Part shown: in pieces, positions 33,006 through 43,725 of the stretch
Position numbering within the stretch: the first letter of the stretch is position 1
How the letters are laid out: each line of letters begins with the position of its first letter
NCBI GenBank assembly: GCA_963281255.1
Contig: OY725489.1
Location: 2,294,001-2,358,000 of the forward strand
Source: Aphrocallistes beatrix
Taxonomy: Eukaryota; Porifera; Hexactinellida; Sceptrulophora; Aphrocallistidae
Direction of reading: 5' to 3'
Length of the DNA stretch: 64,000 nucleotides
Program-made: the position numbers and the translations under genes
The notes under the pieces: generated by a model
What the model was told of the DNA's origin: nothing
Seen by the model: the letters and a program-made list of their open reading frames with translations, nothing else
Database searches by the model: none

Positions 33006-34944
33006 GGATACCGCCCTCGAAAAATCTTGCATGGCGTAAAAAAAAACAGCAAAATGTTTTATTGCTAATTTCATTGTATTACTGATCGGTCTACCATCTG
33101 ATAGCACTATTTGGACGGCATTTTCTTTTCTTTTTTGCGAAATAACCCCTAAAGTTTAGCGTTAATAAAAAATGAAAAATTATTAGAGGATTTTAACTCA
33201 TTTACCAATTAGTTTTTAACTTATTTGATATTTTTTTAATGATAAGAACCTTAACATTGTTTTAGCACCTTTGGAGATTATAAAACACAAAGATTTAAAA
33301 GAATGGGCAAATAAAATCCAAACAGAATAGCTCAATAAGGGAGTTCATTTATATAATCCTCGGGAAATCGCAAGTTTGATCTCAGATATTTAGCGATTCC
33401 TGGGTCAGAAATAAATTCTGATCGTTTCCAAAAAAAATTTGTTCAGATCCGACCATTTGTTCTTGAGATATCGCATATTATAGGTAAAGTTCGGCCATAA
33501 TATCCCTCTAAGGTCCCGAAAGAGGCTGATGTCATATCTTAAAAACTATTGTAGATATATAATATATTTAATCCTTAAATAAAAGGATATATGCGAAAAT
33601 ATATAGGTTCCTCGACCATTCCTTTGTCAAAAAATAAATAATTCTCGACTTATCATTGATTTAATTGTAATACAAATTCTATGGAGAACTTTGAATCTAT
33701 TAGAAAATGGCGAATCTAATCATTCAATATGTGTCCAAATTTAGCTATTATGCTAAATAGTGAATACAATTGCCGTTAATAATATGTACAGAAAAATTGG
33801 AGAACTTTTGATAATTATTTTGAAAGTTCTGGCCTTGGACCTCCCAGATTCGGTCAAAAACCCCCATTTAGGGTCCAAAAAGAGATATCTCTCTATCTTT
33901 ATAAATACAAGTCCAAATTCTTAGTTCTCACTTCCTAATATACTTTTTATGAGTGTACATATATGATTCTTTGATAATAATTGCACTACACCCTATGGAA
34001 TGTTAAGTTTTAAATTTTTGTCATTTGATGACGTAGCATTTTTCGAAAATCCTAACTTCGAAACTAAAAGTCGTAGACTTTCGCTCTAACTTCCTAATAT
34101 ACTTTTTGGAAGCTTTTTATTCATTCTAAACTGATAGATTATACTTCGCAATGCCAGGAATATGAAATATTATCTACAATTATCTCAAAATATTCGGAGT
34201 TAGGGGCCTCAAGGAAATTTGTGGATTTTCAGGGTACTTTTGCTATTTTTGGTAAATATTTGGCTTTAATATTCCTAAATCAGCAGTATGGATGCGAATA
34301 AATGTCTGTGGATGCTTATGTGCATTATTAATAACTCATTTTACATTCTTCTTAACACCTAAACTTAAAATCTCTATATCTCGGGACTTTAAAATTTCAA
34401 AATTGACCGTCTTTACAGAATTATTTCTCAAAATTGGTTTGAGATAGAAGTTTGAAAATTTCAAGAGTTGTTTCATATCATTAGGCGATGAACGTAGGAC
34501 CACCATTTTTTGGATATATTCTAACTCGGTGATTTTATTCATGATTTCCCCAAAAAAACAGACATTTTTCGCCGTTTTTTGGCCCTTTTTTTTCGGACAC
34601 CGATAAAATTTACAATATTTGTCATTTTAACTTTCTTCTGGTCCTATGAAGTTGCAAATATGGTAGACTATCTATGATTCGATTTTGGAAGCGTTTGATT
34701 CCTTGGTATGTTCTAAACAATTCATTGAGTGCCTAAATTTCTACCATTAAGATGTGCTAGCGGAAAATTTAAAAAACAGACTTTGAGACACTGTATCTCA
34801 AAATCTAGAAATTAGAATCAAAAACGGTTTGGATAGTGCCAGTATTTCTTGATGGAGATACCTCCCCACGCTTAACATCTCTTATAGCTCTACTTTCATC
34901 GTATGCTGTAATGCAAATCATATGTTTTTTCGAGGGCGGTATCC
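33006..34944. mobile_element. TTAA-flanked non-autonomous element, family B (complete)
   Basis: The ends are GGATACCGCCCTCGAAAAA and the inverse at 34927-34944. TTAA is at 33002-33005 and 34945-34948. Length is 1939 bp with no meaningful ORF. A second, 3-prime-truncated copy is at 40590-42124 in the same orientation and is nearly identical, suggesting recent activity. Superfamily is uncertain (piggyBac- or Kolobok-like). Confidence 0.88.
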
Positions 34945-34948
34945 TTAA

Positions 34949-35660
34949 ATAATGCAAATTACACGAATAAAACGCACAGAAAATTGCATATTTATACGTT
35001 TTCTAATTATAGTAAGGGAAAAACTGCCGATGTGCTTTTCTGCTCCTTAAAGAGCGCACAATTACAGGAATATTGACCTTTCCATTTCTACGCCACTATA
35101 GAAATCTAAATTGAGGAGAAAAATGTTTTGGTTTTGGACTTTTTGGATTTATCAAAGCAGTTTAGTTGTAATCTGCATTTATCATATGGAAAACGAGGAT
35201 TGCGCATCGAATTATCATTATCATATTAGGATACCATAATTTGAATACATTAAAATAACGTCTTCAGTCATACATTGTCCTAAATCTTTCTTTCCTTCGT
35301 CAATTAGCTGCAATACATTTCGTGCAGCACCGTCTACACACCTTTGCCTAAATTTTCAAAATGTTTTCGACAAGTTGAGATACCATCAGTCATTGTCTAT
35401 TGCATATAAGGCCTAACAGTAACTTTTTTGGACTAGGTTATATTTGTGGCAAAGTGGAGGACTGGAAGATAATAATGCAATATTTCAAGAGAGAATGAGG
35501 TGTGAAATTGATGGAATCAAAGCATCTATTATAAACTTTGTATACCAGATAAATTAGATAAAAAAACACCATTCAGAATTAATTTAAGTTTAATATTTTG
35601 ATGATTTAACGTTGAATTAACGACTCTAAATTTAAACAATATATATTTACAGTACTATTA
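34949..35660. other. No recognised gene
   Basis: AT-rich DNA between TTAA family B and a palindromic MITE region. No coding motif is seen. Confidence 0.45.
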
Positions 35661-35681
35661 ATAGACTATTCGGAATAGTCT

Positions 35682-35754
35682 ATAATAATGCATGGGAAAA
35701 TTCAAATTTGGGAATAGTCTATTCCCAAATTTGAATTTTTCCATGCATTATTAT
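35682..35754. repeat. Near-perfect 36-bp-arm palindrome
   Basis: The left arm 35682-35717 begins ATAATAATGCATGGGAAAAT. The right arm 35719-35754 is its inverse with one mismatch that would be a G-U pair in RNA. One base separates them. A smaller near-palindrome, ATAGACTATTCGGAATAGTC, lies just before at 35661-35680. Confidence 0.9.
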
Positions 35755-36362
35755 CAATAATATTGCCGAACTTTATACCAATTGTATGTCTACTAATTAG
35801 TATATCATTGCATATCACGATTTGGAATTGTGTTCTGCGAACATATTACTTGAGTGAGAACATGTTTGCTACTGTGAGATAAACAGACATAATTTCCCGG
35901 GATGTCCTATATCCTAAATACAGAAAAACTTGTAAACATTATTCACCTCATATTCACTAATTCTAGCCAAATAAATTGGAACAACTTTGACAGGAAGTTC
36001 TAATATCTCAGAATTAGAAACAGTTACACCTTTTTGTTTTACTCCAATGTGATAAAAATGTGTAACTATGTCTTTATATCTGAGGTATAAGGACTACTTG
36101 TAAAGGTCTTCTCCTTTTATTTGACCAGTAACAGGAAATCTGATGTGAATAAAGTTTAAATATGTCCCTATATTTAGGATATAAGGATGCCTCGGGAAAT
36201 TATGTCCGTTTATCTCGCAATAGTAAACATGTTCTTACCTTAGTAACTTCGCAGCACACAATTCTAAATTTTAATATGCTGAAAAAAACAGATTGAGATA
36301 AATTATATAAAAATACATATTTACAATTGGTATAAAGTTGGCAATATTTAATAATAATTCAT
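35755..36362. mobile_element. Long-inverted-repeat MITE
   Basis: About 180-bp arms at 35755-35925 and 36165-36362 pair in inverted orientation. They share AACTTTATACCAATTGTA, AATTGTGT.CTGCGAA and GATAAACAGACATAATTTCC. No ORF is present. Ends and target duplication are unresolved. Confidence 0.7.
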
Positions 36363-36502
36363 TGGCACATTCAAATATTAGGGTTGGTCAACATAAAGTA
36401 CGGTAGGGTCAATTAATGCAAATAAGAGTTATAAATTCATATCCAAATAATCAGAATTGAATATGTTGATTTTTGACTATAGTTGGGTCTCATTAGTACG
36501 TA

Positions 36503-36952
36503 ATAATAATAATAATATACATTTATATAGCGCAGATTCCATATTAATATGTTCAAGTGCGCTGAAAAGTTAAAGTTTATTGATTTATATACCCCCCGAA
36601 TCCATGCTAATATGTTCTCAGGGGATTTACAATCTGGTTAAGGGCTAAACCTACTGTTAGTTGCTGACTGTGATGTATGCGGCATGTGTTATGCATATGA
36701 TAGAGTGTTACAGAGAAAAACTCGGCTAACAGTAGGCAAGAAAGATAGCACCTGACCCAACTTACTGACACACCTTTAAACGAGATGACATCCTTAGTGC
36801 TTTCAGCTCACTAAGGTTCTGGAAGAGTGTAGGCTCAGATTACATTACCGAAGCAATGTAATTGAGAGTAAATGCAAATGACTAGAGCGAGGTTAGAACC
36901 CGCGACCTAAGTCTTGGTATTCAAACGCCCTAACCACTGCAACACCCAAGCA
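36503..36952 (-). mobile_element. tRNA-derived SINE (minus strand)
   Basis: Read on the minus strand, the head at about 36945-36890 contains box A-like AGTGGTTAGGG and box B-like GGGTTCTAACC at tRNA-like spacing. A body of about 350 bp follows, with CATTTATATAGCGC-type sequence near the end and a simple ATT-repeat tail (about 36520-36505). It is not a tRNA gene. No acceptor-stem pairing is evident. Confidence 0.65.
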
Positions 36953-37477
36953 GATATTCTATTTTATCTGGGCACAAAGTTGATAATAAATGGTTTGATT
37001 CCAATAATTTCATGTGTCATCTTTTCTTTAATTATTTTACTACTTTCCTCAGGTTACCCAAGTTTCCGAGGTCTTCAATTCCTGATTTCAGAATCAATCT
37101 GTTGAAATACACTCGCTGTCTCGCTTGCCTTATTCTCAACTCACTGATCTCAAACTATTCTTAGGGTTTTTTGACCAAGCAATATCAATTGTATTCTCTA
37201 ATATTTCAATGGTAGAAATCAAATTCACTACTACTAACTTAGCATTGTCTCGCGATGTTGCAATTATTCACCCTGTCTCTATAGATTATAACAGGCTTGC
37301 CCAACCTACTACCCGTAGCCCAAACTCCGGACCGCCTAAGTTTTCAGGAACTGATCCCAGTTGCGAGTGATGCATTATTTAGTGAAACCTTTTGAGAGAA
37401 CACAATTATGCGTAACCAAAATTTGAAAAACAATATTAATGAACCATTTTCAAAAAGGGTGTGATTATAATGACTTA

Positions 37478-37555
37478 CAAGCGCGATTCGCTTGCTTGCG
37501 CTGCGCGGCTTGCGGACACTATGTGTCCGCAGAGTCGCCCTGCGTGTTCCTGGAG
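37478..37555 (+). repeat. Isolated GC core of the dispersed repeat
   Basis: CGCTTGCTTGCGCTGCGCGG, then CTTGCGGACACTATGTGTCC, flanked by unrelated sequence. Only the core and the first bases of the body are present. Confidence 0.75.
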
Positions 37556-37654
37556 TTACTAAACAATCTAAACAATTCTGGGAATTTTTTAGTATATAAA
37601 TATTGCAAACGAAGGTTAGCAAATAATTTCTCATATGAATCCGAAAATAGTATA

Positions 37655-38235
37655 ATATTCGAAATCAACAGCACTAAAAAACCCATTCAACAGTTGGAAG
37701 CTGGTCTCTAGCCTATTTTTGTAATTTGTTTACTTTATATATCAATTGCTAAGTTGACTAATTCATTGAAAGAAATGTGAATTATTCAAAATCGCAAACA
37801 TTAGTGGAGATTATATGCCCAAAAGTGGTTAAAAGGTTGCTCATGTTATATACCTCTAACATTGCTCAGTCCATCATTGAAATATAAAATATTTATTTCA
37901 TTATTTTATTTCATTATTTTATCAAATTTTGAGCAATTCATTGATAACTCATGAATTAGTCAACTTAGAACTATTGTAAACAAAAGTAAACAAATTAATT
38001 ACCGAACTTACTCGAAAATACGATAATCGAAATCTACATCCCTGAAAACCCCATCTCAACCGTTGGAAGCTAGTCTCTAGCTTATTTTTGTAATTTGTTT
38101 ACTTTATGTATCTATTGTAAACAAAAGAAAACAAATTAATTATCAAACTTACTTAAAAATATGATATTCGAAATCTATACCCTTGAATACCCCACCCCGT
38201 GTCACCCGTTGGAAGCTAGTCTCTAGCATTATTTT
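37655..38235. repeat. Three-copy local repeat with inverted segments
   Basis: GTTGGAAGCTGGTCTCTAG-like blocks recur at about 37692, 38062 and 38206, each preceded by a GAAATC...CCC segment. TTTGTAATTTGTTTACTTT follows two of them. An inverted pair, CTAAGTTGACTAATTCATTG and its partner, lies at about 37752-37770 and 37940-37970. It is probably a MITE with local duplications. Confidence 0.65.
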
Positions 38236-38859
38236 CGGAATTCATCAAATGGTGTGAAAATATGCAGATAATCTTTAATATTGCCATACACTATAATAAA
38301 TTTAATACCTCATGAAGCATTAGGAAGTCAACAAAAAATCAGAAAATCATTATTTAAACATGCAAGTAGTATGAATTGGGAATACTTACTACTATTTACT
38401 TCTTCACTAAATTTACAACTTTTTCAAAATGAATTGTTGATAAATAATTGACTGAATACTGCCTACAAAGACTATTGTAAAGAATTGTTCAATTTTCGCA
38501 TCGATTATCGTTTCAGATATAGAATCCTGTTAATAGATTATTGGGGTCTATTTTTTTAATATATTTTCGTCAACTAGAAGCCTACAATATATCCCTTATT
38601 TAATTGCCCACAGTATTGTCCAATTAATTAGTTGTATCCAATGCTTATAAAATAGGAATCCATAGACAAATTCAATATCGATTATGGATTGAAATATTGT
38701 TACACAATAATCAATTGAAAACATTCTAGTATTCGTCACGATCACATACGAAGGTTACACTATACCAACACATTTGTTAAATCAACAAACAACAGACCTT
38801 CTAAGATGTGTACATGAGTATACATCCACCAAATGTAGTTTAACTAATATGATAATAAA

Positions 38860-39420
38860 TTGCCTATTACATTGATTACGGATATGTCGAGAGAATCATC
38901 TTCAGAACATTTACCTCACATCTCCTCCCCTACGTACTCGAAATCCCCTCATTCATCCCCTAAACGCTCAAAAAGGAAGCTGAGTAAAGATTTGGACGAA
39001 ATCATTGCCAGAATAATGAAATTTTCGATGGGTCAAGTCTATGACCAAATCAATGATCTCATCAGAAAGACCGTGAAACAGGAAGAGCTGATTGAAGAGC
39101 AAAATGTAGTCATCAACGAACTCAATCCTGAAATAGTGAATTTGAAGGGAGAAATTACCACGACAAACAGTCAAGTTTCGAATTTGAAGGGAGAAATAGT
39201 GACGCTGACATCTTCACATCTTGAAACTCAGGATAGATAAATTGAAGATTTTGCCACTGAAAACGAAGAATCTATTGAAATAGATGAATTGAAAGAGGAT
39301 ATGGAGGCGTGGATGGATAATGTGAGGACTGCAGTGCAAGAACATGCGGACACAATATTGTGCCACACAATTGACCTTAAACAACTACTAGAAAGCTTGA
39401 CAAAATTTCCTTTATGTGTA
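38860..39420 (+). pseudogene. Coiled-coil ORF with one in-frame stop
   Basis: A 126-codon frame starts at ATG 38860 with a Ser/Pro/Lys-rich N-terminus (residues 1-45). A long Glu/Asn/Leu-rich coiled-coil region follows, including a duplicated NLKGEI. After a TAA at 39238-39240, where one substitution from CAA would give Gln, the same frame continues with similar coiled-coil character (DELKEDMEAWMDN) to about 39420. There it overlaps the piggyBac 3-prime end on the other strand. A TATAAAA lies upstream at about 38645. I do not recognise it. It resembles the ORF1 of some retroelements in composition only. It could also be a decayed gene. Confidence 0.4.
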
Positions 39421-40208
39421 TCATGCCACAGTCATAGCAATAGGGTTCCTTACAAGCGGCACATGCAGTGCTTTTCAAAACAGAACATTTGACACATTGT
39501 CAGCGATTGGAGGCATGCCTGCTATTTGAGATACTGGTCTTATTTGTTGTTTGGCAGCGTCATGGATGGATTGGGTTGGAATAGTGGGGCTGGCGGTTCG
39601 TACTTTTGTTTGTTGCTTTCTGGATGAAAAAGTTTTTTTCCATCCTGACTACCAAGGAAACTGGTTCATCTGACTGTAGATGGCGAATGGCACCGTTGCT
39701 TTTGTGCTTGATACTGGCATCACGATTATACCATTTGAATGGCCATGTTAATGGATGAATGTGATCTACAAGATATTGAAGATCAGGCGGTAGTGAAGTG
39801 ATGGAAGATGTGCCTACCATTCCAGTTTTTCTCGACCTCAAGTACGATGCCAAATCCAGGTGGAAGAAAAATCTATCGCAATACACGACATGACCCTTAT
39901 CAAAAGATGGTTCTGTAAGTTGGATTACAACATCTCGCCCACGCACACTACCAGCTGAGCTACCCAAGTAAAGATTTTGTGCAAGTAAATGTCCACAACA
40001 TTAACAACACAATCCCGAGAGCTTCACACCATACTTTGTAGGCTTCGCTTTGATGTAATGGCGAACAACACTCCTTCCGTAAAACTTAACCATCATCTCA
40101 TCAATTGACAGAGATTTTGCTGGAGTAATTGACCGCTTACAGTTATTATTGAAGGAAGTTAGAAGGTTTCCAAGCTTTGCCTTAAATCTTTCAGCGGTTG
40201 AAATGTCG
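39390..40208 (-). pseudogene. piggyBac transposase, central and C-terminal part (split gene, part 2)
   Basis: On the minus strand from 40208: STAERFKAKLGNLL, then KSLSIDEMMVKFYGRSVVRH with the first catalytic Asp (about 40105), the KPTKYGVK block, then GHVVYCDRFFFHLDLASYL with the second catalytic Asp (about 39880), then RKTGMVGTSSITSLPPDL and WYNRD. The segment bearing the third Asp (MGGVD) has been lost between about 39565 and 39530. The C-terminal zinc ribbon CVKC, CAAC, CYDCG follows in another frame (about 39500-39440). The N-terminal part is at 46246-47770. About 6 kb of nested insertion intervenes. Both retained Asp codons show the protein was once active. Confidence 0.88.
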
Positions 40209-40216
40209 TCTCACAA

Positions 40217-40585
40217 AATGATTTTTTGATGAAAATGCAAGAAATAATTGCTCGCAAAAGTTATCACCATAAATATATTCAATATACCTATGTATGTACA
40301 TTAATATTATTATATAAAAGCTTTCCAGCGGTGGAAATTCTTGAAATATGACACCTAACGTCAGGAACCCTTTGGCCAAAAATGACCGTCTTGAATTATT
40401 TTTAACTCCATGATTTTTCGCTTCTTTTGGGTATACTAAATGCTTTCTAATCTAGATATATGTTTATTGCTAACTATAATTGTCTTATATAATTGTCGAA
40501 ATACGAATATATCGATAATGGAGTATACCTGGTGTGTCTTTGTATTTTCTCATAAGATTGGAGTTCACTCGACTGTTTTTTTTTG
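40217..40585. repeat. Left inverted arm of the insertion splitting piggyBac
   Basis: This pairs with 45892-46248 in inverted orientation. It shares GAAATAATTGC.CGCAAAAG, TGACACCTAACGTCAGGA, TTTCGCTTCTTTTGGGTATA and TTCACTCGACTGTTTTTTTT. The arm runs exactly to the TTAA at 40586-40589, where a family B element begins. Confidence 0.85.
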
Positions 40586-40589
40586 TTAA

Positions 40590-42124
40590 GGATACCGCCC
40601 TCGAAAAATCTTGCCTGGCGTAAAAAAAAACTGCAAAATGTTTTATTGCTAATTTCATTGTATTACTGATCGGTCTACCATCTGATAGCACTATTTGGAC
40701 GGCATTTTTTAAATTTTTTGCGAAATAACCCCCTAAAGTTTAGCGTTAATAAAATTGAAAAATTATTAGAGGATTTTAACTCATTTACCAATTAGTTTTT
40801 AACTTATTTGATATTTTTTTAATGATATGAACCTTAACATTGTATTAGCACCTTTGGAGATTATAAAACACAAAGATTTAAAAGAATGGGCAAATAAAAT
40901 CCAAACAAAATAGCTCTATAAGGGAGTTCATTTATATAATCCTCGGGAAATCGCATGTTTGATCTCAGATATTTAGCGATCACTGGGTCAGAAATAAAAT
41001 TCTGATCGTTTCAAAAAAAGATTTGTTCGGATCCGACCATTTGTTCTTGAGATATCGCATATTATAGGGAAGTTCGGCCATAATATCCCTCTAAGGTCCC
41101 GAAAGAGGCTGATGTCATATCTTAAAAACTATTGTAGATATATAATATATTATATCCTTAAATAAAAGGATATATGTGAAAATATATAGGTTCCTCGAAC
41201 ATTCCTTTGTCAAAAAATAAATAATTCTCGACTTATCATTGATTTAATTGTAATACAAATTCTAACGAGAACTTTGAATATATCAGAAAATGGCGAATCT
41301 AATCATTAAATATGTGTCCAAATTTAGCTATTATGCTAAATAATGAATACAATTGTCGTTAATAATGTGTACATAAAAATTGGAGAACTTTTTGATAATT
41401 ATTTCGAAAGTTCTGGCCTTGGACCTCGCAGATTCGGTCAAAAACCCCCATTTAGGGTCCAAAAAGAGATATCTCTCGATCTCTGTAAATATAGGTCCAA
41501 ATTCTTAGTTCTCACTTCATAATATACTTTTTATGAGTGTACATATATGATTCTTTGATAATAATTGCACTACACCCTATGGAATGTTAAGTTTTAGATT
41601 TTTGTCAGATGATGACGTAGCATTTTTCGAAATTCCTAACTTCGAAACTAAAAGTCGTAGACTTTCGCTCTAACTTCCTAATATACTTTTTGGAAGCTTT
41701 TTATTCGTTCTAAACTGATAGATTATACTTCGCAGTGCCAGGAATATGAAATAATATCTACAATTATCTCAAAATATTCGGAGTTAGGGGCCTCAAGGAA
41801 ATTTGTGGATTTTCAGGGTACTTTTGCTATTTTTGGTAAATATTTGGCTTTAATATGCCTAAATCAGCAGTATGGATGCGAATAAATGTCTGTGGATGCT
41901 TATGGGCATTATTAATAACTCATTTTACATTCTTCTTAACATCTAAACTTTAAATCTCTATATCTCGGGACTTTAAAATTTCAAAATTGACCGTCTTTAC
42001 AGAATTATTTCTCAAATTTGGTTTGAGATAGAAGTTTAAAAATTTCAAGAGTTGTTCTATATCATTAGGCGATGAACGTAGGACCACCATTTTTTGGATA
42101 TATTCTAACTCGGTGATTTTATTT
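40590..42124. mobile_element. TTAA family B element, truncated copy
   Basis: It begins GGATACCGCCCTCGAAAAA after TTAA. It follows 33006-34541 base by base with few differences, then stops at CTCGGTGATTTTATT, where GC-core-family sequence takes over. The right terminus is missing. Confidence 0.85.
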
Positions 42125-42296
42125 TTTGAAAAACTGAAATTTCTAATTAATAAAAAGGTGTCAATGAGGTCGTAATTCCATAATGATGAGTCGACATTTT
42201 ATCTGAGGTCAGAACTTAGTGGAGCCATAGCCAAAAGATTCCAACAGGCCAAAAAACATTGTCATCTTTTTAATAATTAGAAATTTCAGTTTTTCG
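42124..42296. repeat. Inverted-repeat segment of the GC-core family
   Basis: Arms at about 42124-42160 and 42262-42296 share AACTGAAATTTCTAATTA in inverted orientation. They enclose the GATGAGTCGACATTTT block. It contains the uninterrupted site that matches the MITE insertion at 60124-60784. Confidence 0.7.
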
Positions 42297-42385
42297 TATA
42301 TAACTCAGCCATTTTCGGGGATAAAAGAGTGAATTTTTAAGATAATGTCTATCCTTACTATGAAAATTCGAATTTAATATATATA

Positions 42386-42555
42386 CGGTCGACTCCGCTT
42401 AATAGGGCCACTGTTTAATCGGGCCACTTTTGGCTGGACCGGAATAGCTCTCACACATAGAAGCTAATACAAAATATTTTCGGTTAGTAGGGTCCTCCGC
42501 TTAATCGGGGCAAAATGTCCTCTAAACGATGTGGCCCAATTAAGCGGAGGCGACT
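42386..42555. mobile_element. Tigger-like MITE, TA-flanked
   Basis: The termini are CGGTCGACTCCGCTTAATAG and an imperfect inverse. TA occurs at both sides. Internal GGGCCAC repeats are present. It is a relative of 63240-63428. It is nested in the GC-core repeat. Confidence 0.75.
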
Positions 42556-42562
42556 ATAAATA

Positions 42563-43725
42563 CAAGCGCGCTTCGCTTGCTTGCGCTGCGCGGCTGGCGG
42601 ACACTTTGTGTCCGCCGTAGGCTCCCTTCGGTCGCCTGGGGTCACATTAGTTAATTATAAGGGAGATAGCATCTCTAAATATGTTCATCTTGGTGCTAAA
42701 ATCGATATCACTTGAAAAATCACCAAATCTGTCATTGTTAAATTTTGGTTGCGTAATGATGACGTCATAACAGAGTGATGAGTCATCATTTTTTGATGGT
42801 AGTTATATCATATGTGAGGTATATTAATGTACACATTCTATTAAAATTTCAGCTTTCTATCTCCTATCATAGCTCAGTTATGCTCGAATAACTGTATTGC
42901 TTAACTTTTAAAAATGTGACAATGAGGTCATAATTCCATGATGAGTCAATATTTTCGTCTGAGCTCAGAACTTACTGGAGCCATAGTCAAAAGACTCCCA
43001 CATGCCAAATATCAGCTTTCTGTACCTGGCAGTTTCTTCAATCAATTCGTTACAGATATATATACTATATACACACATATATACAACAAGCGCTAATCGC
43101 TTGCTTGTGCTGCGCGGCTGGCGGACACTTTGTGTCCGCCGGAGGCGCACTTTGGGCGCCTGGGGTTACATTCATTAATTATAAGGGAAATAACATATCT
43201 AAATACATCTGCCCTACTGTTATAATCGATATCGCACGAAAATCACCAAAATGATCAATTTTTAAAATTTTGATGAGTAATGATGACGTCATAGCAAAGT
43301 GATGAGTCATCATTTTTTGATGATAGTTGAATCATATGTGAGACGTGTTAGTATAAATTTTCTATTAAAATTTCAGCCTTCTATCTCCTATAATGGCTGA
43401 GTTATGCCCGAATAACTGTGTTGCTTAACTTTTAAAAATGTGACAATGACGTCATAATTCCATGATGAGTCGACATTTTCGTCTGTGCTCAGAACTTGCT
43501 GGAGCCATAGCCAAAAGACTCCCAAATGCCAAAAATCAGCTTTCTGTGCATTGCAGTTTTTTCAATCATTTCGTTACAGATATATATATATATATATATA
43601 TATAAACAAACAATAATCGAGTTTTAATAGTAAGGATATATACAAGCGCGCTTCGCTTGCTTGCGCTGCGCGGCTGGCGAAGCGCGCTTGTATATATATG
43701 TATACATATATATATTATATATATA
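42563..43725 (+). repeat. GC-core repeat array (three cores, plus orientation)
   Basis: GC cores begin at about 42563, 43087 and 43647, so the first two units repeat at about 520-560 bp. Each unit runs: a 60-bp GC-rich core starting CAAGCGCGCTTCGCTTGCTT, a perfect hairpin GGCGGACAC-TTT-GTGTCCGCC, a GGTCACATT..TTAATTATAAGGGA block, GATATCGCACGAAAA, CRE-like TGACGTCA, AP-1-like GATGAGTCATCA, and a second TGACGTCA. It ends at GTTACAGATATATATAT, where the next core starts in the AT run. There is no coding capacity. The third unit is cut by the Tc1 element. Confidence 0.88.

Noticed and set aside
36886-36950. A tRNA gene
   Set aside because: Boxes A and B are present but no acceptor stem or anticodon arm is convincing, and a SINE body and tail follow.
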